Shown here: one piece after another, positions 8,858-16,147 of the stretch | How positions within the stretch are numbered: position 1 is the stretch's first letter | How the letters are laid out: every line of letters starts with the position of its first letter | Assembly (NCBI RefSeq): GCF_000407365.1 | Contig: NZ_ASVU01000001.1 | Location: 901,501 to 965,500 of the forward strand | DNA length: 64,000 bases | Reading direction: 5' to 3' | From: Enterococcus asini ATCC 700915 | GTDB taxonomy: Bacteria > Bacillota > Bacilli > Lactobacillales > Enterococcaceae | The notes under the pieces: model-generated | What the model was told of the DNA's origin: nothing | What the model saw: the letters and a program-made list of their open reading frames with translations, nothing else | Database searches by the model: none | Program-made: the position numbers and the translations under genes

Positions 8858-9157
8858 ATGGAGTGTAGAATTATCAAATCTCCCGGTGAAGGAACACTCG
8901 CCATCTTAAATCGTCGCAAAGGCTCAGGTCCTAGAGCGGAATTGGACGCCCCAGATGCGATTGGACTGGTCCAAGGAAAGCTCATTGAAATGGTTTGTGC
9001 CGCGGATATTGCCGAAAAAGCAGTGGGAGTGACAGTGGAAGATATTCGTGGGAGTTGCCCGCAAAATATGATTATGCTAGCGATATTCGGCGACACCGCA
9101 TCAGTGCTCGCCGCTATCGAGGAAATCAAAAGAAGAGAGAAAAACAAAGAATGGTGA
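8858..9157 (+). CDS. BMC-H shell protein, GrpU-like with GxCPQ motif
   Basis: The 99-residue protein has an N-terminal segment rich in charged residues, then a BMC domain beginning DAIGLVQGKLIEMVCAADIAEKAVGV. The pore region carries R-G-S-C-P-Q-N at residues 64-70. GxCPQ is the motif reported for GrpU, a shell protein of glycyl-radical microcompartments in which cysteines from several subunits bind an iron-sulfur cluster at the pore. By analogy this hexamer may bind a cluster and move electrons through the shell, for instance to CutD. That role is inference. A GGAGGAAC site precedes the ATG. The end overlaps the next gene by 7 bp. Confidence 0.88.
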   Translation: MECRIIKSPGEGTLAILNRRKGSGPRAELDAPDAIGLVQGKLIEMVCAADIAEKAVGVTVEDIRGSCPQNMIMLAIFGDTASVLAAIEEIKRREKNKEW

Positions 9158-9414
9158 CCGCGCGACTGATTGATAATATCTGGGCGACCAGAAAAGCAGA
9201 AAAATTGAACGGCATGAAACTGATGATTGCTGAAATAGTCGGAGGTTCTCGTGATGGGGAACGAATGATTGTTTGCGATGTCATCGGAGCGGGAATCGGT
9301 GATCGAGTCATAATCACGACCGGAAGTGCCGCCCGACGCATGTTAGAGGATGATGCGATCCCAGTTGATGCGGCGGTTATTGGAATTATTGATGAAAGTT
9401 GTGAATCTGTTTAG
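9151..9414 (+). CDS. BMC-P pentameric vertex protein (EutN/CcmL family)
   Basis: BMC-P proteins form pentamers that cap the vertices of the microcompartment. The 87 residues show the family pattern: MVTARLIDNIWATRKAEKLNG at the start, KLMIAEI, a central GAGIGDRVIITTGSAARRM, and a closing DAAVIGIID. Lengths of 85-95 are usual. The frame is open further upstream, but the ATG at 9151 gives the normal N-terminus, so the longer version is rejected. The start lies inside the end of the previous shell gene and probably relies on coupled translation. Confidence 0.95.
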   Translation: MVTARLIDNIWATRKAEKLNGMKLMIAEIVGGSRDGERMIVCDVIGAGIGDRVIITTGSAARRMLEDDAIPVDAAVIGIIDESCESV

Positions 9415-9429
9415 AAAGGATTCAAGGGT

Positions 9430-10044
9430 ATGAAAAAATTAATTTGTGCGGAAGATATCATCCAAGCACACGAAATGGGTAGGAAACAAATCGGCATTGA
9501 TTCGAATACCATTGTGACTCCTTCGGCAAAAGACCTAGCCGCTACCTACCAAATTGAACTACAACCTCAAGACTACTCTGAGGTTGCAGCTTGTCTGCCG
9601 GACCAGCTATCCAAAGAAGGTTTTGTAGCAATGCTACGTGCCCTATTAGCTGATAGTCAAGAACCGTCCTTGCCTTATGTCTGCAAAAAACATAGCAATG
9701 GCTTAAAGAGCATTCAGGGAAAAAGTGTCAAAATGGCAGTCTTTGAAACAGGGAATCCTAACGCCAATGTGCATTGTCAGGAGTTGATTGGCCAAGAGGA
9801 ATCACAAATTAGCGCTGGTTTCTTGGAAATCGATCATTCGTCCTTTGACTGGGAATTAACTTATGAAGAGATTGACTATGTGATTGAAGGAACCTTGCAG
9901 GTGACAATCGATGGCATCACCTATACGGCAGAAGCGGGGGATGTATTGTTTGTCCCTAAAAATAGTCGAGTAACCTGGGGCTCACCGAATAAGGCCAAAA
10001 TATTTTATGCGACTTATCCAGCCAATTGGGCAGACCTCTTATAG
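9430..10044 (+). CDS. eutQ: EutQ-like cupin protein
   Basis: The 204-residue protein has a variable N-terminal part starting KKLICAEDIIQAHEMGRKQI and a C-terminal EutQ-type cupin barrel from about residue 110. Recognisable cupin pieces are TYEEIDYVIEGTLQVTIDG and AEAGDVLFVPKNSRVTWGS. EutQ is required for anaerobic ethanolamine use in enterobacteria and has been reported to have acetate kinase activity. Here it could turn PduL-made acetyl-phosphate into acetate and ATP, or serve assembly. Which of these applies is not visible in the sequence. An AGAAAGGA site is upstream, and a BMC-H gene follows after 13 bp. Confidence 0.88.
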   Translation: MKKLICAEDIIQAHEMGRKQIGIDSNTIVTPSAKDLAATYQIELQPQDYSEVAACLPDQLSKEGFVAMLRALLADSQEPSLPYVCKKHSNGLKSIQGKSVKMAVFETGNPNANVHCQELIGQEESQISAGFLEIDHSSFDWELTYEEIDYVIEGTLQVTIDGITYTAEAGDVLFVPKNSRVTWGSPNKAKIFYATYPANWADLL

Positions 10045-10057
10045 GAAGGAGTAAGTC

Positions 10058-10714
10058 ATGCAAGCATTAGGATTAGTGGAAACAAAAGGATTAATTGGCG
10101 CTATTGAATCAGCCGATATCATGTTAAAGACCGCAGAAGTGAGCTTGTGGTCAAAAGAGTTGGTTGGCGGTGGCTTGGTAACGGTCACGATTGTAGGCGA
10201 TGTGGCGGCTGTGAAGACAGCGGTAGAGGCCGCTGCTAGCGCGGTGGAAAACTTGGGTTGTGACTTGCTGTATGCCACGCATGTGATTCCGCGGCCGGCG
10301 GAAAACATCGGTGGTTTATTGACGACTTCGACTTATGAGCAACCAGTGAGCGAGCAGGATGGTTTAGAAGCGGAAACTTTTGATAAAGAGACTCAGACAG
10401 AAGCTGTAGAAGTGCTCGCGACAAGTGACCATCAACCAACGACTTTAGTGGAACAAACAAGCATACTAGTTCCAGAAGACACAGGGATTGTGGCCACAGA
10501 AAGTCTCCTCGCAACCACGGAAGCTAATTTACAACACTGGTTAGAAATAGGCGATCGAGAGCAGAGCAATGCAGCCCTGTCCGAAATGAAAGTAATCGAC
10601 TTGCGAAAACTGGCGAAAAAACAAGTCGATTTCCCAATTTCGAAAAAAGACATTTACCGAACCAATAAAGAGAAACTTATTGAAGCATTGATCGACTACT
10701 TTAATAAGAACTAG
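10058..10714 (+). CDS. BMC-H shell protein with long C-terminal extension
   Basis: Residues 1-90 are a standard BMC-H domain (ALGLVETKGLIGAIESADIM, VGGGLVTVTIVGDVAAVKTAVEAAA, HVIPRPAENIGGLL). Residues about 95-165 form an acidic, Thr/Glu-rich low-complexity linker. Residues about 175-218 form a small folded tail, MKVIDLRKLAKKQV...SKKDIYRTNKEKLIEALIDYF, that looks like a SAP or Rho-N type helix-extended-helix module. EutK and PduK also have tails, but with other domains. The tail may face the lumen or cytosol and recruit a partner or nucleic acid. This is inference from its shape alone. Confidence 0.9.
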   Translation: MQALGLVETKGLIGAIESADIMLKTAEVSLWSKELVGGGLVTVTIVGDVAAVKTAVEAAASAVENLGCDLLYATHVIPRPAENIGGLLTTSTYEQPVSEQDGLEAETFDKETQTEAVEVLATSDHQPTTLVEQTSILVPEDTGIVATESLLATTEANLQHWLEIGDREQSNAALSEMKVIDLRKLAKKQVDFPISKKDIYRTNKEKLIEALIDYFNKN

Positions 10715-10735
10715 TAAAAGTAGAGGAGTATCAAA

Positions 10736-12307
10736 ATGAATAAATTTGACAAGGATTTATGTTCTGTTCAGGAAGCGCGGGATTTAGCCCGGGCCGGTCA
10801 AAAAGCAGCCATTGCTTTTTCAACTTACACGCAAGAACAAGTAGATGACATCATTAAGGCTATGAAGGAAGCCGCGGAAAAGTTTGCGGTCTGCTTGGCG
10901 AAAGCGGCAGTCGATGAGACCGGGTTTGGGAAAGTTGCCGATAAAACCTACAAAAATCATGCGGCGGCGACCTTACTCTATGAAGAAATCAAGGATGAAA
11001 AAACGGTGGGTATCATCAATGAAGATACCACTAAAGGTCTGCTTGATGTGGCAGAACCAGTTGGCTTGGTAATGGGCATCGTTCCTTCCACCAATCCAAC
11101 TTCAACGGTTATTTTCAAGGCGATGATTGCATTGAAAGCCCGGAACGCCATCGTTTTTGCACCGCATCCAGCTGCGGCAGATTGCACTAAAAAAGCGGCG
11201 GATATGTTAGCCCGGGCAGCAGTGGCAGCCGGTGCTCCTGAAGGCATCATTGGCTGTGTCTCTACGCCAACAATGGCCTCCACGAATGAATTGATGCATG
11301 CAAAAGAAGTCAGCTTGATTATCGCTACTGGGGGACCAGGCATGGTCAAAGCGGCGTACAGTTCAGGTAAGCCAGCGATTGGTGTAGGTGCAGGAAATTC
11401 ACCAGCATACATCGAGCGCACAGCGGATGTCAAAAGTGCAGTAGCCAAAATCATTGCCAGCAAGACTTTTGATAATGGGACAATCTGCGCGTCGGAACAA
11501 TCGATTATCTGCGAAACTTGCAATAAGGAAGAAGTCGTACGAGAGCTAGAAAAGCAAGGCGGTTACTTCATGACTCCGGCAGAGACGGATCAAGTCTGTC
11601 AGCTTTTATTCAAAAATGGTCATGCGATGAATGCGAAATTTGTTGGTCGCTCACCGCAAGTTATTGCTGAAGCTGCTGGGTTTAGCGTGCCAGCCACGGT
11701 TAAAGTGTTAATTGGAGCACAAAAAGGTGTAGGTGAAGGCAATCCTTTGTCCTATGAAAAATTAACCACTGTACTTGCCTTCTACGTGGTGAATGATTGG
11801 GAAGAAGCTTGTCAACTAAGCATCGATCTCTTGCAAAATGGGATTGGGCATACTATGAGCTTGCACACGAACAATCGCGACATCGTCCTTAAATTTGCGG
11901 CTAAACCAGCTTCCCGGATTTTGGTGAATACGGGAGGAAGCCAAGGCGGAACAGGCATCAGTACCGGCTTACCAATTTCATTTACATTAGGCTGTGGCAC
12001 GTTTGGTGGCAGCTCTGTTTCTGAAAATGTGAGTCCGAAACATCTGTTAAACATTAAGAAAGTTGCTTATGGATTGAAGGATGTTACTACCTTGGTTCAG
12101 GATGACACGAGTTTTCAACATCCCGAATTAAACGGGGGAATCGATGAAAAGGCCTGTGCAAAAGCCACGTCTTCCTGCAGTGTCTCAACAGCCAGCCCAG
12201 CTAGCATCCAACAAAGCTTTGAAGAAAAAAATCATGAATTCTCTAGCAGTGACTTAGATAATCTTGCGGAGGTTGTCCGGAAAGTCTTATCCCAGATGAA
12301 TGAGTGA
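10736..12307 (+). CDS. CoA-acylating acetaldehyde dehydrogenase of the microcompartment
   Basis: This enzyme oxidises acetaldehyde with NAD+ and CoA to acetyl-CoA. The 523-residue protein carries VPSTNPTSTVIFKA (with the conserved Asn120), ATGGPGMVKAAYSSGKPAIGVGAGN, and the catalytic Cys251 in FDNGTICASEQ. After residue 475 comes a Ser/Ala-rich linker and then an amphipathic helix DLDNLAEVVRKVLSQM, which has the form of an encapsulation peptide that directs enzymes into the shell. It is the active partner of the cysteine-less paralogue at 514-1947, and PduL comes directly after it. Confidence 0.96.
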   Translation: MNKFDKDLCSVQEARDLARAGQKAAIAFSTYTQEQVDDIIKAMKEAAEKFAVCLAKAAVDETGFGKVADKTYKNHAAATLLYEEIKDEKTVGIINEDTTKGLLDVAEPVGLVMGIVPSTNPTSTVIFKAMIALKARNAIVFAPHPAAADCTKKAADMLARAAVAAGAPEGIIGCVSTPTMASTNELMHAKEVSLIIATGGPGMVKAAYSSGKPAIGVGAGNSPAYIERTADVKSAVAKIIASKTFDNGTICASEQSIICETCNKEEVVRELEKQGGYFMTPAETDQVCQLLFKNGHAMNAKFVGRSPQVIAEAAGFSVPATVKVLIGAQKGVGEGNPLSYEKLTTVLAFYVVNDWEEACQLSIDLLQNGIGHTMSLHTNNRDIVLKFAAKPASRILVNTGGSQGGTGISTGLPISFTLGCGTFGGSSVSENVSPKHLLNIKKVAYGLKDVTTLVQDDTSFQHPELNGGIDEKACAKATSSCSVSTASPASIQQSFEEKNHEFSSSDLDNLAEVVRKVLSQMNE

Positions 12308-12324
12308 ACGAAAGGTTGAAATAA

Positions 12325-12978
12325 ATGGATAATTACGATGAATTACTCAGTGTTCTTTTAGAGAGACTAAACCCTGGAATGCCGGCTACCAAAAAGGTTC
12401 CAGAGGATGGACTGATTCCGGTGGGGATCTCTAATCGCCATATCCATCTTTCGCAACAAGCACTAGATAAGCTTTTTGGCCCTGGGTATCAATTGACCAA
12501 GTTAAAGGATCTTTCGCAACCTGGCCAATATGCCTGCAAAGAGACGGTTATGATTTGTGGCCCTAAAGGAATGATTGGAAATATTCGAATTCTCGGGCCG
12601 GTCCGTCCAGAAACGCAAATTGAAATTTTGCAAAGTGATACGTTTAAACTAGGAATTCCTGGGGCGTTACGCCTATCCGGTGATTTGCAGGATACTCCGG
12701 GAATTACGATTGTCGGACCGAGCGGCTCTTTGGAAATCGACAAAGGGGTAATCGTTGCCCAGCGTCATATCCATATGCTACCAGAAGATGCCGGGCGCTT
12801 TGGCGTGCAAGACGGCGAGGTCGTCTCCATTGCTTTTTCTGGGAAGCGAGGCGGCGTATTAAACAATGTGGTAATTCGCGCAAAAGCGAATTCTGGCTTG
12901 GAGTGTCATATTGATACAGAAGAAGCCAATGCTCTGGGAGTTATTCCAGGGACAAAAATAACTATTAAAAAAAATTAG
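12325..12978 (+). CDS. pduL: Phosphate acyltransferase PduL
   Basis: PduL converts acetyl-CoA and phosphate to acetyl-phosphate and frees CoA for re-use in the lumen. The 217 residues show both zinc-binding histidine motifs, NRHIHLS near residue 38 and QRHIHM near residue 149, within the two related beta-barrel halves, plus the PRETQIEILQSDTFKLGIP segment. The first 20 residues (DNYDELLSVLLERL) form an amphipathic helix of the kind that targets PduL to the lumen. It is separated from the aldehyde dehydrogenase by 17 bp and from the last shell gene by 12 bp. Confidence 0.96.
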   Translation: MDNYDELLSVLLERLNPGMPATKKVPEDGLIPVGISNRHIHLSQQALDKLFGPGYQLTKLKDLSQPGQYACKETVMICGPKGMIGNIRILGPVRPETQIEILQSDTFKLGIPGALRLSGDLQDTPGITIVGPSGSLEIDKGVIVAQRHIHMLPEDAGRFGVQDGEVVSIAFSGKRGGVLNNVVIRAKANSGLECHIDTEEANALGVIPGTKITIKKN

Positions 12979-12990
12979 GAGGAACAAAAA

Positions 12991-13272
12991 ATGAAATCAG
13001 ATGCATTAGGAATGATCGAAACAAAAGGCTTGATTGGCTCAATTGAAGCGGCGGATGCCATGGTAAAAGCGGCAAACGTAACCTTAGTTGGGAAAGAACG
13101 GGTTGGTGGCGGAATTGTCACAGTAATGGTACGGGGCGATGTGGGTGCAGTCAAAGCCGCCACAGATGCCGGAGCAGCAGCCGCACAACGGGTTGGTGAA
13201 TTGCTCTCCGTCCATGTGATCCCTCGTCCTCATTCAGAAGTGGAATCCATTTTACCGACTACCCAAGGATAA
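12991..13272 (+). CDS. BMC-H shell protein, canonical PduA/EutM type
   Basis: This 93-residue protein is the most typical facet protein of the set: [20 protein letters not shown], then [26 protein letters not shown] with the standard pore loop, then [15 protein letters not shown]. It probably makes up much of the shell surface. A TAGGAGGAAC ribosome site precedes the ATG. It is the last gene of the operon, with a strong terminator 10 bp after the stop codon. Confidence 0.96.
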   Translation: MKSDALGMIETKGLIGSIEAADAMVKAANVTLVGKERVGGGIVTVMVRGDVGAVKAATDAGAAAAQRVGELLSVHVIPRPHSEVESILPTTQG

Positions 13273-13282
13273 AAAATAATAA

Positions 13283-13322
13283 AAAAACGACTCCGATTGT
13301 TAATAATCGGAGTCGTTTTTGT
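13283..13322 (+). terminator. Terminator of the choline microcompartment operon
   Basis: A 16-bp perfect inverted repeat (AAAAACGACTCCGATT and its complement, 6-base loop) ends in a run of T. It lies 10 bp after the last shell gene. The A-run on the other side makes it usable also from the minus strand, for the gene at 13391-13780. Confidence 0.93.
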
Positions 13323-13390
13323 TGGTCAGCGATAGGGCCAGCGACTTTTAAAATTCACACTTAATAACGGGAATGTAGCGACTGCCGTGT

Positions 13391-13780
13391 TCACCGCCCC
13401 CGTATAGTTTCCAAACAAACGAGGTAGCCGGCGAAGTCGCCCCATTTTTTTCGCTGTTCTACAGGGCCTAGTTTTGCTAGCCAACTGTCATCTAACTCGA
13501 GTTTTCCGCAGAAACGGTGAAAGGCCGTTAGATTGATGATGAAGGTGTTGTGTAAGCTGGTGCGCAAAGGGTCCTTGGCATTTTTTTCCGCAGTAGACCA
13601 AAAATTCCATTCCGTGCGCATTTTTGTGTAAGCCAAGGCGGCAGTGATGACTTCTTGCCAAAGCTCGTGTAAATCGGCATCGGGGTTTTCCAGTACACCG
13701 TAGATGTCTTGATAGAGGGACAAGGCTTCATCAAACGATAAGGCATCCGGCTGTTTCAAATAGTTGTGATAATCGAACAT
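13391..13780 (-). CDS. Conserved-looking protein of unknown function (129 aa)
   Basis: I do not recognise this family. The protein is 129 residues, mostly helical and rich in aromatic residues (Trp, Tyr, Phe), without signal peptide or membrane segment. Segments such as WNFWSTAEKNAKD and LHNTFIINLTAFHRF suggest a soluble helical bundle. An AGGAGG site 7 bp before the ATG supports a real gene. Base composition resembles the core genes. It stands alone between the choline operon and the two-component system, pointing toward the operon, and shares its terminator region. Confidence 0.75.
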   Translation of the reverse strand: MFDYHNYLKQPDALSFDEALSLYQDIYGVLENPDADLHELWQEVITAALAYTKMRTEWNFWSTAEKNAKDPLRTSLHNTFIINLTAFHRFCGKLELDDSWLAKLGPVEQRKKWGDFAGYLVCLETIRGR

Positions 13781-14002
13781 GGCACATTCCTCCTAGGACT
13801 TTTTCCTGTCTACCATACTACCACTTTTTAGTCATCGCGATAAAAGAAGTGCAAGGAAATACTCTTCTTTTTACCGAGTCGTGGGCGTTGGGACCACGAT
13901 AAAAAGCGAAGCCCTTTTTGACACCGACCTCTTACTGCTAGCTTTTTGCTCTAGCTTTGGGAGATGGGGGATAGGGTTTCGCTTTTTTGTTAGTTAGGTC
14001 AA
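13781..14002. other. Intergenic stretch with nested inverted repeats
   Basis: No gene is seen. AAAAAGCGAAGCCC (13901-13914) pairs, with one wobble, with GGGTTTCGCTTTTTT (13974-13988) across a 59-base loop that itself contains a small GCTAG/CTAGC repeat. Read on the minus strand this could form the terminator after the secreted-protein gene that ends at 14003. A further short repeat CGTGG/CCACG lies near 13880-13897. Confidence 0.45.
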
Positions 14003-14635
14003 TTATTTGCCTGTGTGGTGTCCTCGTTGTCCTCTCGTGCCGCTGCCCTCCCGTTGACCGTGTCCGTGCTGATTGGTGGTTGGGGTATTTTGACGGTTGT
14101 GTCTTGGGGTTTGTGCAGGGGGCTCGTCATAAGTGTTGCCATATTGATTGCCTGTACCGTCCTGAGGTTGCGGGCAGACTACTGGATCAGTAGCGTTTGG
14201 GGTTGGGGCAGTTGGGACAGGTTCGGTAGTTGGCTCATTTGCGGCTGCCGGTGGGACTGGGTTAGGGCAGTTTTCATTTAGCGGATCTTGGAGGCGGACT
14301 GGCCCCGTGCCATCTTGAACGCCTTGTTTTGTCGGTTGTTCTGTTTGTTGTTTTGCTGGGGGTGTTTGATTCGCTTTTGGCACGGTTGTTTGGTGTCTTT
14401 GTTTGGCTAAAGTGGCTTGTTTGGCAGCTCGCTGTTTGTGGTGGGTTCGGACAATGGGATCTTGCCCAATGGGACAATTTTCCTGAGGTGCCCGCTCATC
14501 TTTGATCAGTAAGCAGTAATTGGGTAAATGGTCTTGGGACTGTAGCTGCGTGGTTTTTCTCTGAGCAGCATCCCCGACGACGCCAGTGAATAAAAACGCG
14601 GTGGCAAGCAAAAAGGTGGTGAAAAGCTTCTTCAT
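14003..14635 (-). CDS. Secreted Pro/Gln/Thr-rich protein with Cys-Pro motifs
   Basis: The 210-residue protein starts with a typical signal peptide (KKLFTTFLLATAFLFTGVVGDAAQ, cleavage expected near residue 22-24). The mature part is low-complexity, rich in Gln, Pro, Thr, Asn and His. It carries four cysteines, three of them followed by proline (ENCPIGQDP, ENCPNPVPP, VVCPQPQDGTG), and QDGTG occurs twice. No LPxTG anchor or membrane segment is present, so it is likely released or loosely wall-bound. It follows the histidine kinase gene by 60 bp on the same strand and may be its target or ligand. Function is unknown. Confidence 0.75.
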   Translation of the reverse strand: MKKLFTTFLLATAFLFTGVVGDAAQRKTTQLQSQDHLPNYCLLIKDERAPQENCPIGQDPIVRTHHKQRAAKQATLAKQRHQTTVPKANQTPPAKQQTEQPTKQGVQDGTGPVRLQDPLNENCPNPVPPAAANEPTTEPVPTAPTPNATDPVVCPQPQDGTGNQYGNTYDEPPAQTPRHNRQNTPTTNQHGHGQREGSGTRGQRGHHTGK

Positions 14636-14695
14636 GAGTACCTCCTCCTTTCCCTATTTTGATTGTAGGAAAAAAGTGTGGCAAAAGTATGGCAA

Positions 14696-16147
14696 CTAGA
14701 GAGTCGGAAACTGAATCCGAATCACAAATTGCCCCGGGGGTGTTTGGGCTTCAATCACCCCTTGATGGCGCAAGACGACCTGCTTGGCAATCGCTAAGCC
14801 AAGGCCGGTGCCGTTTTGCCCTGGATTGCGCCCCCTTTGGAAAGAATCGAAAAGCTGTTGGGTATCTAGGCTAGAGTCGAGCAGGGGATTTGCCAGGATA
14901 ATTTCCAAATCCTCCTCTGACATGCCTAAATTCAACTGAATCACCGCTTTTTCTGGGGAGTATTTCTGGGCGTTGTCCAAAATGATTTTCAGCATTTGAG
15001 TAATGCGCTGATAGTCCCCGTTCATCAGTTTTTTCTGGGCAAGGTGATTGGTGAATTGCAAAGTTTGCTGTTTTTCCTTAAACGGAATCCGATAGCTGCG
15101 CAAGGCATCATTGAGACAATCCAACAAATCCAAAGGTTCTTTTTGCAAGTGAAACTCCGTGGATTCCAAACGACTTAACTCCAGTAAGTCATTGACTAAG
15201 CGCTCGAGACTGGTCACTTCTATGAGTAGTTGGTGCCGGTAGTCTTTTTCTTCCTGAGCGTTCAGGTAGCCTTCCTCCATGGCCTCCAGCGAACTTTTAA
15301 TCACCATGACCGGGGTGCGCAATTCATGGGAAATCTGCGAGAGAAAGTCTTTTTCAGACTGGGCTTTCTTCTTGCGGGCTTCTTGGGCATCGGCTAGGCG
15401 CTGGCTTAAAAGGGTCAACTGGTCTCCTAATTCTTGCAACTCATCGTGAGTATCGATTTTCAGCTGGGTTTCAAACCGTTCGTGGGCCAGGTTATCCACA
15501 TAGGCGCGCATTTCCGCGATTGGGCGGACAAAGCGTTTGGCCAATCGCCAAGCCAGTAAACTAGCTAAAAGGACGGAGACTAAGAGGCTGAGTAGGAGCA
15601 TAACGTAGCCGGATAGTTGATTTTTATGAATGGCGTTCACTTGGGAGTGCATCACCACCACGGCTAGTACTTGTTGTCCGCTTAAAATCGGGGTGACCAC
15701 CATTAGCTCATTCAATTGCAGAAACTGATAGTCTTTTGTGACATTGGTTTCTTTGTTTTGATAAGTTTGGCGTACCAAGGCTTGTGCTTGTTCTGGTAGG
15801 GGCGTATTGGGTGTTCCATCTTGATGATGGTCACTAATCACGGGCTGAAGGTCGTCATCCACTACCCAGACCGCTTCTCCGGCAATTTGATTCATAAAGC
15901 GCAAAAAAGCCCCATAGCCGCCTTGGCCATTGTTTTGACCGTGGCTTTGCGACGTGCTACTGGTGTCTGTCTTGAAATAATCCGCCAAGGTATCACTGAT
16001 TAATTCACTTCGGTGGACCAATTCTTCTTGGTGCAGTTCCTCCGTGTGCCGGGAAAACAATACCCCAAAGAGAATGGCGATAATCAGCGCAAAAAACAAT
16101 AGCAGGCTAACGGACTGTAAAATTAAGCGATTGGCGATTTTCTTCAT
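14696..16147 (-). CDS. Two-component sensor histidine kinase
   Basis: The 483-residue membrane kinase has TM1 at about residues 10-31, an extracellular sensor region to about 165, TM2 at 181-200, a HAMP linker to about 255, then the dimerisation/phosphorylation helix SEKDFLSQISHELRTP with His274. It ends with the ATPase domain (LKIILDNAQKYSP as N box, GTGLGLAIAKQVV as G box). It should phosphorylate the regulator encoded just upstream. The two genes overlap by 4 bp (ATGA). The signal sensed is not evident from the sequence. Confidence 0.95.
   Translation of the reverse strand: MKKIANRLILQSVSLLLFFALIIAILFGVLFSRHTEELHQEELVHRSELISDTLADYFKTDTSSTSQSHGQNNGQGGYGAFLRFMNQIAGEAVWVVDDDLQPVISDHHQDGTPNTPLPEQAQALVRQTYQNKETNVTKDYQFLQLNELMVVTPILSGQQVLAVVVMHSQVNAIHKNQLSGYVMLLLSLLVSVLLASLLAWRLAKRFVRPIAEMRAYVDNLAHERFETQLKIDTHDELQELGDQLTLLSQRLADAQEARKKKAQSEKDFLSQISHELRTPVMVIKSSLEAMEEGYLNAQEEKDYRHQLLIEVTSLERLVNDLLELSRLESTEFHLQKEPLDLLDCLNDALRSYRIPFKEKQQTLQFTNHLAQKKLMNGDYQRITQMLKIILDNAQKYSPEKAVIQLNLGMSEEDLEIILANPLLDSSLDTQQLFDSFQRGRNPGQNGTGLGLAIAKQVVLRHQGVIEAQTPPGQFVIRIQFPTL

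Noticed and set aside
8995-9150. Longer start for the vertex protein gene
   Set aside because: The extra 52 residues are a frame-shifted reading of the GrpU-like gene and do not resemble a BMC-P N-terminus.
10978-11523. 181-codon minus-strand frame inside the aldehyde dehydrogenase gene
   Set aside because: Antisense of an Ala-rich enzyme; no ribosome site and no domain pattern.
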